Source: OLB16 sp964481775
GTDB taxonomy: Bacteria; Hinthialibacterota; Hinthialibacteria; OLB16
Direction: 5' to 3'
Assembly: GCA_964481775.1 (NCBI GenBank)
Contig: CAYZUX010000002.1
Coordinates: 31,743 to 95,742, forward strand
DNA length: 64,000 nt
Shown: positions 14,983 through 23,100 of the stretch, in pieces
Numbering within the stretch: the first letter of the stretch is position 1
Layout of the letters: each line of letters starts with the position of its first letter
Notes under the pieces: model-generated
Databases searched by the model: none
What the model was told of the DNA's origin: nothing
The model's input: only the letters and a program-made list of their open reading frames with translations
Translations under genes and position numbers: made by a program

Positions 14983-15918
14983 ATGGAACCTCCTTTTCGC
15001 GACGATCGACTCAAAAAGGTTCATACCACGCAACAACCTGAATTCGGCCGACTCCTCTTTACCACCCGGCGCAGGCTTGAATCTCCCCTTTCCACAAGGG
15101 AGGGATTGGCCGAAAGATTGGGAATTTCCAGCAGGTTGTTAACACAGATTGAAAAAGGTGAAAAAAGCCCTCCTGAAAAGGTTGTTGAGTGGCTGGAAAC
15201 AATCCTTCAATCGCCTTTACCCCCTCAAAGGGGATCAAGAGAAGGGATCCTTTCAGACATTCTCAAAGGCTTCCAATTTCCAGAATCAGCGGAGATTCTT
15301 GATATTCCATGCGGACCCGGAAGACTTACCTGGGAACTGCGGAAACTGGGTTATCGTGTGACTGCCGCCGATCTCGTCCCCGAATGTTTCGAGGCAGGGG
15401 AGCCACCAGCTGTCCATGCGGACATGAATCACCCGCTTCCCTTCCCGGATGAATCATTCGATCTGATCCTTTCCGCCGAGGGAGTTGAACACCTCGAAAA
15501 TCCCTGGCTGGCTTTCAGGGAGTTTTCAAGGATCCTCAAGACCTCAGGAACTTTGGTCATCACCACACCCAATTATTCCAACATCGAACGGCGGGTTGCA
15601 TACCTTCTAAAAGGTTCTGCAGCTCGCCCCTCAGAAAGGATGGATTCATCTGGTCAGGAGTCACCCCATCTCTCGACCTTCCCGACCTGTTTCTGGAAAA
15701 TGGCGGGGGAGCGAGCGGGGCTACAATTAATCTCATTGGACTCGTTCTCACCTCGCCCAAAACAATGGTTTTATTGGCCTTTAGCCTGCTTGGTCCATCT
15801 CCTCAGCCGCTTGGCTACCAGGAAAAGCCGTGAAAGATACTCGATGGATTGGACTCAAGGAATGAATGCTCTCCTGGGCGGCAGATCGCTTGTTATGGTC
15901 TTCAAAAAAGCGCCCTGA
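14983..15918 (+). CDS. Helix-turn-helix domain fused to SAM-dependent methyltransferase
   Basis: The protein is 311 residues from the ATG at 14983; an earlier in-frame ATG at 14950 lies inside the tRNA promoter. An N-terminal XRE-type HTH (about 28-75) contains LAERLGISSRLLTQIEKGE. A class I methyltransferase follows (about 85-220) with motif I LDIPCGPGRLTWEL, the acidic DLVPE at the end of beta 2, and SFDLILSAEGVEHLENP. The methyltransferase half is of the kind found in polysaccharide or small-molecule modification. The target is unknown. The fusion could be a regulator that binds SAM or an enzyme with its own DNA-binding control. Neither start has a strong ribosome-binding site. Confidence 0.75.
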   Translation: MEPPFRDDRLKKVHTTQQPEFGRLLFTTRRRLESPLSTREGLAERLGISSRLLTQIEKGEKSPPEKVVEWLETILQSPLPPQRGSREGILSDILKGFQFPESAEILDIPCGPGRLTWELRKLGYRVTAADLVPECFEAGEPPAVHADMNHPLPFPDESFDLILSAEGVEHLENPWLAFREFSRILKTSGTLVITTPNYSNIERRVAYLLKGSAARPSERMDSSGQESPHLSTFPTCFWKMAGERAGLQLISLDSFSPRPKQWFYWPLACLVHLLSRLATRKSRERYSMDWTQGMNALLGGRSLVMVFKKAP

Positions 15919-15974
15919 AATGGGGTGGAGTGCTTCGCTGTTCTCCACCCCAATACTCAATCTGATCGTGCCAT

Positions 15975-16961
15975 TCAGTACTGCGACCAACTCTCCACCG
16001 CAGAAGGTAAATTGGCTTCGACTCCTGTGGCATAGGATGTAGTGTGTACAGGAGTGGCCTCACTATTTGAGGTGGTACGGAACATGACCCAGTTACCGCT
16101 CCCCCGATAAATGGCGCTGGGATTGTAATTCCGGCTTGGATTGTAGGGAAATTCACCCGCCAGGCCGATTACGGGTACTGGTTCTTCATCAATTTCCCAG
16201 GTCATCCCTCCATCGGTAGTCTGCATCGAGGCAATTTGAGTATCCGCGGTGTAAAGATAGGCATACCAGGTGTTCGGACGGTCTGGATGGATGACCAGTG
16301 TTGACACATCCCAACCGAAGATTTCAGTTGAGCGGACAAAGGTCCAAGTAATTCCATCCACCGAGGAGTAAAGGTTGATCTGACGTTCAGTCTGTCCGGC
16401 CCCCCCCTCACGGGTATTAGAAAGGCAATAAAAACCAGGGCCACCAGCGGCAGGAGCAAATTGTTCCATAGGGCCATCCGCATAAGGTGTTGAGTCAGCT
16501 GCCCCCTCGATCCCGATGCTATCAGCCACACCTGTGATCAGGATGCCTTCGGACCAGTTGATTCCATCGGAACCGGTGTATGTGTAAACCTCATATCCGG
16601 GGGTTCCATCTTCACCTGTGTGCCACATCCGGAAAGAGTTGGCACCCAGCTGAACAACATGAGCTTTCCCACGTGCACTGGGTGTCACATTACACAAAGT
16701 GTAATTGGTCCAACTGGCAGGACTATTTCCTACTGATTCCGCATAAGTGATGTCATTGCTGCTACTGGCATCAGCCCACGCTCGATACTTGCCAGCGAAA
16801 GCATCATATAGGACATGTGCGTAGTAGAAGCGTCCTGCTCCAACCGTTGTTTGTGAAAGGACCGGATTCTCAGGCCCCTCTGTCCAGGTGATATCATGGG
16901 GTGCTGCCTGGACAATCCCACTCCAAACCAGAATCAATACCACCAAACCTATTCTTTTCAT
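15975..16961 (-). CDS. Secreted beta-propeller, sialidase/GH43-like
   Basis: AGGAGGT stands about 8 nt before the ATG at 16961, fixing the start and giving 328 residues; a longer reading adds only six. The signal peptide MKRIGLVVLILVWSGIVQAA is clear. The mature part has repeated blade-like strands (YHAHVLYD-like, FYCLSNT, SVDGITWTFV, TTDGGMTWEI), including two imperfect Asp-box motifs SxDGxTW. This suggests a five- or six-bladed propeller that binds or cleaves glycans outside the cytoplasm. Catalytic residues cannot be assigned. It stands alone between the methyltransferase fusion and the EF-hand-like gene. Confidence 0.65.
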   Translation of the reverse strand: MKRIGLVVLILVWSGIVQAAPHDITWTEGPENPVLSQTTVGAGRFYYAHVLYDAFAGKYRAWADASSSNDITYAESVGNSPASWTNYTLCNVTPSARGKAHVVQLGANSFRMWHTGEDGTPGYEVYTYTGSDGINWSEGILITGVADSIGIEGAADSTPYADGPMEQFAPAAGGPGFYCLSNTREGGAGQTERQINLYSSVDGITWTFVRSTEIFGWDVSTLVIHPDRPNTWYAYLYTADTQIASMQTTDGGMTWEIDEEPVPVIGLAGEFPYNPSRNYNPSAIYRGSGNWVMFRTTSNSEATPVHTTSYATGVEANLPSAVESWSQY

Positions 16962-17194
16962 CAGAAAACACCTCCTCAATAAGAAATCAGATTTCTATGG
17001 CGAGATGACCTTCCAAAATAGGCACACAATCTCTGCCCTCAATGGATTGAGGTTAACACCCAATTCACAGGGTGTCTATCAAGATTTTTTTAAGGGGATA
17101 GGAATTGGCTGTTAGGAAGATATGAAACCAATCCAGCCGGGGCTCGCTTTCACTTAGGGCGGAAAGGAAAACGAGCCCCGGAAAATGAACGGCT

Positions 17195-18550
17195 TCAGAC
17201 AAGACGATTCAGCAGGGCATCCACAGCGGCTCCAGTGGTTCCATCGGCACGGGTGAAATAAGATCTTTGGGCGATCCGATTACCGCCGGAAGCGGACTCC
17301 GACACATCGAGAGCCTGTAAACTGATTGATTGGATCCCAACCTGGGAGAGAGTCAACAACTGCCCCAATGAAGAAGATGCCTCTGAGCCGTTGCGGACCA
17401 GGACACGCAGCTGGTCGAAGACTGAATCCTGGGAATCGATTTTACCATCGCTGTTGGAATCATATTTGGCCAGTTCCTTAAACCCATCTGATGCACCATT
17501 CTGGTCACCGAAAAGTTCCTTGCCATCATCGATTATCCCATTGTTGTTCTTATCAAGGGCCAGCAGGCCATCTCCCCCTGTCACCGTAGCGGCAGTTTCC
17601 ACTACCCCATCCGCATCAAGATCGAAATGGACTCCTTCTGAGACCCTTGTCAGTTCGACCCCGTCTCCATCGAGATCTAACACGATGGGATCAGAGGCAT
17701 TGGCCTGTCCTGCACTCACCTCGATACTTGTGGATTCAAAAGACAAAGACACTGAAATATCCAAAGACTGGCTCTGAACAGCAACCAACTGAGAACCCTG
17801 ACCAGCAGATTGAGCAAGCGCATTGACACCATCGTCAGCCACCGGGGTTGAACCACTCATCCCGTTCATGAAACTCTTCATGTTCTCAATGAAATCGGAG
17901 AATCTTTCATCATCTCCAAAGAAGGTTTGGAGAAGAGTGGCTAATCCCGCCAGGCTGCCATCCATGGCCAAAGCATCCAGATCTCCCTGCAAATCCAGGC
18001 CATCGCTGAAGGAAATGGAGGCCTGGCTGAAAGACAGACTGAAGTTCATGGAGGCCTGGATCTGTTGCGCCCTAAAACGGTCAACCACTTGACGGGCCGC
18101 ATTCCTGAAATTGGAAATGGGATCTCCCTCCTGGGTCCGTCCCGTCTGGATCAATGCTTGCTCATATTCCATCGAAACACTGATCGAAATATTCAGGTTC
18201 GTCAGGGAGGCGAACACACTCGTTCCATCGCCGGTCTGACCAGCCCGGACTGTAGCCTGAGAGAGAGAAAAGTCCAGCGAGGCCGATAACCTTGAGCGGG
18301 AAAACTGGTAGGTCCCATCGGGAGAAAGCTGAAAACCATTGGGGGAGATTTGTAAAGGGCGATTCAGGTTCCCTCCGCTCAGATCAAGAAGATCGACCGC
18401 TCCCGCCGCAGAGGAATCCTGCTCAGAACTTGTTGGAGTCTGAGTGGTATTACCTGGAGATTTTCCAGTTCCTGTGAACTCCTCGATGAATGGTTTCAGG
18501 AGTCCCCTCAGCTGGGGGGAAACAGATGGAATACCCAGTCCCTGTGCCAT
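17195..18550 (-). CDS. Protein with C-terminal calcium-binding DxDGDG domain
   Basis: The 451-residue protein has a Ser/Gln/Gly-rich N-terminal half with amphipathic stretches and no signal peptide. From about residue 290 it carries a domain common in large RTX-type exoproteins: DPIVLDLDGDGVELT, FDLDADG, LLALDKNNNGIIDDGKELFG, then YDSNSDGKIDSQDSVFDQL. These acidic loops are EF-hand-like calcium sites. In other bacteria the module usually sits in secreted adhesins or hemolysin-type proteins, but here it is nearly the whole recognisable part. No transporter is adjacent. The export route and function are unknown. Confidence 0.7.
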   Translation of the reverse strand: MAQGLGIPSVSPQLRGLLKPFIEEFTGTGKSPGNTTQTPTSSEQDSSAAGAVDLLDLSGGNLNRPLQISPNGFQLSPDGTYQFSRSRLSASLDFSLSQATVRAGQTGDGTSVFASLTNLNISISVSMEYEQALIQTGRTQEGDPISNFRNAARQVVDRFRAQQIQASMNFSLSFSQASISFSDGLDLQGDLDALAMDGSLAGLATLLQTFFGDDERFSDFIENMKSFMNGMSGSTPVADDGVNALAQSAGQGSQLVAVQSQSLDISVSLSFESTSIEVSAGQANASDPIVLDLDGDGVELTRVSEGVHFDLDADGVVETAATVTGGDGLLALDKNNNGIIDDGKELFGDQNGASDGFKELAKYDSNSDGKIDSQDSVFDQLRVLVRNGSEASSSLGQLLTLSQVGIQSISLQALDVSESASGGNRIAQRSYFTRADGTTGAAVDALLNRLV

Positions 18551-18838
18551 CCTTGGCCACCGACCTTTCCATGAGACATCTGAAATCGTGAGAGTATCTG
18601 ACTTCCCTGCCGATGCCCCTCACGGCTGGAGGTGGGACATTGGAAGCGTATCCATGAATAGAATTTTCCCATCCTCTGAAATAAGAGGATAAAGAAATAA
18701 ATCAAGCATGTCAATAGATTAGTTTTAGATTGTTTAATAAAAATTCATAACTTAAGACAATTCATAGCCTTACTGAGAATTATATTTTGAGTATCATTAG
18801 TAAAGTCAGGCCGTTTGAGCGTCTGGCACCGGGGAGAT

Positions 18839-19246
18839 TCAACGGTTTTGGGGAATTGTACCGAGGCGTTTCCGGAGCACCATGGCCGTACATCGAAGCA
18901 TCCCAAAGCCTTCGTAGAAAGCTTGCAGGGGAGGATCACATACCACATCCACATGGGGGACATTCAAGATGCCAAGCATTCGCCGGAGCAATTCTGATCC
19001 GATACCAGATCGCCGGAATTGAGGAAGGACCTCGAGAAGGGGGATAAAAGCACAGCGGACACCATCGCTGAGAGCATTGATCCGTCCGACCACCTTGCCG
19101 GTTTTATCCAGCGCCAGAACCACATGACTGCTGTTTTTCAACATGCGGTAATGTTCTTCACAAGTCGGAGGGTAGCCCCAATCCACAAAGAATCCCTCGA
19201 GGTCTTCAGGAGAGATTCCCTCCAGGGAGGTTTCATAGCGGATCAT
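18839..19246 (-). CDS. GNAT-family N-acetyltransferase
   Basis: The protein is 135 residues from the ATG at 19246; a GTG six codons upstream is the alternative. The acetyl-CoA-binding motif is present as LEVLPQFRRSGIGSELLRRM, preceded by the core strand VVLALDKTGKVVGRI. Near the C-terminus AFYEGFGM is the usual beta-6/alpha-4 signature. It transfers acetyl from acetyl-CoA to an unknown amine. It is divergent from the Rieske gene with a 48 nt gap. Confidence 0.85.
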   Translation of the reverse strand: MIRYETSLEGISPEDLEGFFVDWGYPPTCEEHYRMLKNSSHVVLALDKTGKVVGRINALSDGVRCAFIPLLEVLPQFRRSGIGSELLRRMLGILNVPHVDVVCDPPLQAFYEGFGMLRCTAMVLRKRLGTIPQNR

Positions 19247-19294
19247 GAGATTTGTACTTTCCACACAGCATTTCTGCCACTAAGATGAATTCCC

Positions 19295-19795
19295 ATGCAA
19301 CGACGGAGATTTCTTGAATCAGTGGTGGCCACCCTGGGGGCAGGTGCACTCGCCATTTTCGCTGCGGTGACAGGAACACTCCAGGTGCTTTCTCCCATTT
19401 TCCACAAGACCAACCGCGAAAGCGAGTGGTTCTCCCTCGGGAAACAGGATGAGTTTACTCCAGGTCTTCCGACACCCAAAGTCATTCACATTGTGGTTCA
19501 GGATGGCTGGCAAACGCGGAAACAGAGCCAGATGGTCTATGTACTCCTGAAAGAGGGGAAACCAGTCGTATTCTCTTCAGTCTGTCCCCATCTGAGCTGT
19601 CCAGTCTCCTTTCAAGAGGAAAAAAAGAGATTCCATTGCTCCTGTCATCAATCCTATTGGGATGCGGATGGACAACGGCTCGCTGGTCCCGCCGCGCGGG
19701 GACTGGACTCACTTCCCATCCGGATTGAGGGTGATGAAGTGTTCTGCAGGTGGGTGCAATACCGTTCAGGACTCTCCGAGGCGGTTGAGGTCTGA
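19295..19795 (+). CDS. Rieske iron-sulfur protein
   Basis: The 166-residue protein opens with a twin-arginine-like motif (RRRFLE) and a single hydrophobic segment (about 9-33), so it is probably Tat-exported and anchored. The [2Fe-2S] ligands are Cys97-Pro-His99 and Cys115-Ser-Cys117-His118, with Cys102 and Cys117 placed for the usual disulfide. It would take an electron from quinol oxidised at the p-side site of the cytochrome b encoded 4 nt downstream. Together they make a two-gene Rieske/cytochrome b complex. Confidence 0.95.
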   Translation: MQRRRFLESVVATLGAGALAIFAAVTGTLQVLSPIFHKTNRESEWFSLGKQDEFTPGLPTPKVIHIVVQDGWQTRKQSQMVYVLLKEGKPVVFSSVCPHLSCPVSFQEEKKRFHCSCHQSYWDADGQRLAGPAARGLDSLPIRIEGDEVFCRWVQYRSGLSEAVEV

Positions 19796-19799
19796 CAGA

Positions 19800-21176
19800 A
19801 TGCGCTTCCTTTCAATCTTGAGTGGGTGGATCAACGAACGTACGGGTGTCCGCGCCGTAATCCACTCCCTCCGGGATTCACCACTTCCCGGGGGTGTCCG
19901 CTGGGCAAATACACTTGGCCCAGCTTTGGTGACAACTCTGGTGTTCGAGTGTCTGAGCGGAGTCCTCCTTTCTCTCTCTTATTCACCCGGCGTCGACTCC
20001 GCACATTCAAGTGTCGCTTTCCTCTCCAGGGAAACAACGCTCGGGATGCTCTTCCGAAGCGTGCACTCTTACGGTGCCCATCTGATTGTGATCCTGATGA
20101 TTCTGTGTGGTTTGAGGGCGCTCCTTGCCCGTGAGTACACCCGCCCCAGGGAGATTCAGTGGGTGCTGGGACTCGTGCTGGCAGGGCTGATTATCACCAT
20201 TGCCACCACCGGCTACCTGTTGCCCTGGGATCAATACGGTTACTGGGGGACTCAAGTCCGGACCTCGATCATGGGGTCAGTTCCAGTCGTTGGCGAGTAT
20301 GTCAAAATGGTTGCATTGGGTGGAACAGAGATTGGCAATCTGACCCTGACCCGTTTTTATACCGGGCATGTGGTCCTCTTTCCGGTGTTGCTTCTCATCG
20401 GTTTGATCCTTTACGTAGCTCTGAGGGTGAGGAACGCTTATTCATCCGTGGTGGATCACCCGAATCTGGTCACCACCTATTGGCCAGGGCAGGCCTGCCG
20501 GGATGTGATGGTAAGTCTTGTAGTTATTGGTTCTCTTTTCCTCCTTGCGTTTTTCATACCGGTGAAACTCGGGAGCATCGCCGATCCGCTTGAGACCTAC
20601 CCAGCACGTCCAGAATGGTATTTCCGTTGGCTTTTTCAAACCTTGAAATATCTCGCCCCCCCCTTTGAGGTGGTTGGTACAGTAGTGATCCCTCACGCCA
20701 TTCTGGTCCTCCTGGCGTTGATTCCATTCATTGACAGAAGGCCCCTGCCACGTTCTGGGAGGAAGATAGTTCTCGGCTCAGTGGCTCTCCTGGGCCTGGC
20801 CTGGGCAATTCTGTCGGGCATTTCGTTCCTTGAGGACTACCGTTCCGGGCATTTCAGGGAAATCGCGATGTGGGAGGCTCAAGCCGATCCTTCCTTTGAT
20901 ACCGAGGAGTTTTACAAATCCAAATGTAATCGCTGCCATGGACGTGATGGAGCAGGGATGCTTGACAGCACCCCTGATTTTACTTCGGGTGATTACTGGT
21001 CTGGAGTCCGTTCGGATGTCCGTCTTGTCAAGGCAATTCTTGAGGGTGTTCCCAATCCCGGCATCTCTGAAGATGAAGTGATGCCCTCTTTCTCGGACTT
21101 GATCGGTCCCTCGGAGGCAAAGGCGCTTGTTGAGAGGAAAATCCGCACCTTCGCCCCAAGTGGTGAGGAAGAGTAA
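19800..21176 (+). CDS. Cytochrome b/subunit IV fusion with C-terminal cytochrome c; n-side heme ligands replaced
   Basis: The protein is 458 residues from the ATG at 19800, just after the Rieske gene. The order is a four-helix cytochrome b core (about 30-215), a subunit-IV part with the Qo motif PEWY (271-274), then a soluble cytochrome c domain with CNRCH (376-380) and a possible Met ligand in EVMPSF. The p-side heme His pair is kept: His89 in LFRSVH and His190 in LTRFYTGH. The positions for the n-side heme are not His. Residue 103 (14 after His89) is Cys, and residues 204/205 (14-15 after His190) are Leu-Tyr. The complex therefore appears to hold one b heme plus a fused c heme. Confidence 0.93.
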   Translation: MRFLSILSGWINERTGVRAVIHSLRDSPLPGGVRWANTLGPALVTTLVFECLSGVLLSLSYSPGVDSAHSSVAFLSRETTLGMLFRSVHSYGAHLIVILMILCGLRALLAREYTRPREIQWVLGLVLAGLIITIATTGYLLPWDQYGYWGTQVRTSIMGSVPVVGEYVKMVALGGTEIGNLTLTRFYTGHVVLFPVLLLIGLILYVALRVRNAYSSVVDHPNLVTTYWPGQACRDVMVSLVVIGSLFLLAFFIPVKLGSIADPLETYPARPEWYFRWLFQTLKYLAPPFEVVGTVVIPHAILVLLALIPFIDRRPLPRSGRKIVLGSVALLGLAWAILSGISFLEDYRSGHFREIAMWEAQADPSFDTEEFYKSKCNRCHGRDGAGMLDSTPDFTSGDYWSGVRSDVRLVKAILEGVPNPGISEDEVMPSFSDLIGPSEAKALVERKIRTFAPSGEEE

Positions 21177-21211
21177 GACGAGCTCACTCCTTCCAGAACC
21201 TGTTCCTGGCC

Positions 21212-21784
21212 TTAACGCTGAACACTTGTTCGTTCCGCGATCTCTTCAAGCTTGAGTTCAATCTCAAGCAGTTTCTCGCGTGTCTTCAGCTCCGCCTGTT
21301 CGATGCAATTACGGATCAGGAAGAGCGCGCCCATCAGCAGGTAGACTAATCCGCTCAGAACCATAAACACCGATTTGACTGAATCGGGGTGCTTCCCAGC
21401 TTCCATCAGGAAGATAATCATCATGGTCAGGGTAACTCCCCAGGCCCAGTTCGCCATCCAGGTGGGGTGTTGCCGACTCTTGTGGACTCCACCTTTCAGG
21501 ATCCACACTGCCATGCCCACCCAGGCAAAGGCGAAAGCAGCCCCGATGGCAAAGCCAATGCGAATCAGAGGCGGCAACCCTCCTCCAAGCACGGCAGCCG
21601 TTGTGAAAGTCACACCCAGACCAACCGAGAGTAGTCCAGTCGCGACCAGGCCCCACTTCCTCATCCCTTTCAGTTCCTGGTTTAACATCTCAGAAACCTC
21701 CTTTTCATATTTCCGCCGATATTCGGGATTGGTTTGTTCCATACGAATTAACTGTTCACGAAGCCGTGTGGGTTCCTCAGGCAT
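21212..21784 (-). CDS. Four-helix membrane protein, candidate anti-sigma factor
   Basis: The 190-residue protein has a charged N-terminal segment (1-40), four hydrophobic helices (about 44-66, 72-95, 112-126, 137-157) and a C-terminal coiled coil (about 160-185, EQAELKTREKLLEIELKLEE). Its start overlaps the end of the sigma-factor gene by 8 nt, the usual arrangement for an ECF sigma and its membrane anti-sigma. No zinc-binding anti-sigma motif (HxxxCxxC) is present, so it would be a non-canonical member, and the assignment rests on context only. Confidence 0.6.
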   Translation of the reverse strand: MPEEPTRLREQLIRMEQTNPEYRRKYEKEVSEMLNQELKGMRKWGLVATGLLSVGLGVTFTTAAVLGGGLPPLIRIGFAIGAAFAFAWVGMAVWILKGGVHKSRQHPTWMANWAWGVTLTMMIIFLMEAGKHPDSVKSVFMVLSGLVYLLMGALFLIRNCIEQAELKTREKLLEIELKLEEIAERTSVQR

Positions 21785-22337
21785 GAAGGCGATCCTCCTT
21801 TTCCAGGATCTCTCTTAGCGAACGTTTGGCATAATGAAGCCGTGATTTGACTGTGTTCTCGGGTATGCCTAAGACCTCCGAGATCTCAGCAAGGGACAGG
21901 TCCTCCAGGAAATGCAGAGTAAGCACCTCACGGTGGTGGAGAGAGACCTGATCCAAGGCATAATGGACCCGTTCGACCTCCTCGAAGCCATTCTCCTCAT
22001 GACCAGCGAAGTCATCCGAATCGGGGGGATCCTCCGGGAAGAGGTCCTGATCCCGGTAGCGTTTCCTCAGCAGATTCATGGCTTGATTTCGAGCGGTCCG
22101 GTAGAGCCAGGGAGAAAGCGCTTTGGGGTCACGCAGATTTCGGATACCTCGCAGCACGCTGATCCAAGTCTCCTGGAGGGCATCCCAGGCATCGCTCTCA
22201 TTGCTGAGAAGGCGGCGGATGTAATAAAAGAGCCGTCCCTCCCACAAACGGATCAACTCCTCCATGGCTCCCTCGGCGCCACGCCGGCAACGCAAGGCCA
22301 GCAACTCGTTGTGTATGGATTCTTTGTTGGAGCGCAA
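21777..22337 (-). CDS. ECF-type RNA polymerase sigma factor
   Basis: The 186-residue protein uses a TTG start at 22337 with AGGT 8 nt upstream; no ATG lies near the correct N-terminus. Region 2 is visible (about 25-95) as DAWDALQETWISVLRG and SPWLYRTARNQAMNLLRKR. Region 4 (about 128-180) contains HHREVLTLHFLEDLSLAEISEVLGIPENTV with the C-terminal HTH. An acidic linker separates them. It is coupled to the downstream membrane protein. Its target promoters cannot be inferred here. Confidence 0.93.
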   Translation of the reverse strand: MRSNKESIHNELLALRCRRGAEGAMEELIRLWEGRLFYYIRRLLSNESDAWDALQETWISVLRGIRNLRDPKALSPWLYRTARNQAMNLLRKRYRDQDLFPEDPPDSDDFAGHEENGFEEVERVHYALDQVSLHHREVLTLHFLEDLSLAEISEVLGIPENTVKSRLHYAKRSLREILEKEDRLHA

Positions 22338-22425
22338 GGGATTGACCTGCTTTCAACAAATAGAGTCGACTAGAATACGGGAAAGGTTCAATTCTTTTGT
22401 TTTGGAAGCTAAACTGGAGTTATCA

Positions 22426-22914
22426 ATGAAAAAACTGAAAGTCTATCTGGACACCTCGGTGATCAGTTTCCTTTACGCAGATGATGTTCCTGATTTGCGG
22501 GGAGTTACAGAGGCGTTCTTTGATGACTATGTCCTGCCGGAGAAATACTTGGTTCACATTTCAGATGTGGTCGTCCGGGAGATCCTGAAGACAAAACACA
22601 CCGCTAAGAGGGAATTACTCCTCAATGTCATCCGCCAATATCCGATGCGAATTCTATCACCCACTCAGGAAACAGACCGTCTTGCCGAGGTTTATCTACA
22701 CGAGGGAGTGGTTCCCCAATCGAAATGGGAGGACGCTCAACACATAGCAATCGCTACTTGCTACCAGATGGATGTCCTCCTATCATGGAATTTCAAACAC
22801 TTGGCCAATATCCAGAAGCAGCTTATAGTTAAGATAGCAAACGAGAGGGAAGGGTACTGTAACCCACTCCTGTTGATTAATCCGATGGAGCTTTTGTATG
22901 AAATCGGCAGTTGA
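22426..22914 (+). CDS. PIN-domain protein, probable toxin nuclease
   Basis: The protein is 162 residues starting MKKLKVYLDTSVISFLYA; longer in-frame readings upstream overlap the sigma gene and are not supported. Conserved acidic residues of the PIN fold are visible: Asp9 in YLDTS, an acidic residue in VVREIL, the KWEDAQHIAIA helix, and the VLLSWNFKHL strand. PIN toxins are Mg-dependent RNases. It is followed by a small overlapping gene, so the pair resembles a type II toxin-antitoxin module with toxin first. Confidence 0.85.
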   Translation: MKKLKVYLDTSVISFLYADDVPDLRGVTEAFFDDYVLPEKYLVHISDVVVREILKTKHTAKRELLLNVIRQYPMRILSPTQETDRLAEVYLHEGVVPQSKWEDAQHIAIATCYQMDVLLSWNFKHLANIQKQLIVKIANEREGYCNPLLLINPMELLYEIGS

Positions 22915-23092
22915 TGAAATCACCAGGTCTCTCGAAGAAGTGTGGGAGATGAAGCAGGCGGTGTTCGAGGACATCAAGAACATGTCCTCCGAAGAACGGC
23001 GAGTTTATTACCATAAGGGCCTTGAGGAGGCTGCACACCTCCTCGGGGTCACCCTTGTCGAGAACCCAGACGGAACGAAGTCGTTCATTTAG
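22898..23092 (+). CDS. Small partner of the PIN protein, candidate antitoxin
   Basis: The 64-residue protein starts 17 nt inside the PIN gene; GGAG lies 7 nt before its ATG. It is acidic and helical (VDEITRSLEEVWEMKQAVFEDI) with a more compact C-terminal half (EAAHLLGVTLVE). No DNA-binding motif is obvious. Identity as an antitoxin rests on size, overlap and position. Confidence 0.62.
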   Translation: MKSAVDEITRSLEEVWEMKQAVFEDIKNMSSEERRVYYHKGLEEAAHLLGVTLVENPDGTKSFI

Positions 23093-23100
23093 ATAAACTC

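Noticed and set aside
19662..19799. A 46-residue N-terminal extension of cytochrome b
   Set aside because: It overlaps the Rieske gene out of frame and carries no cytochrome b features; the ATG at 19800 fits the family.
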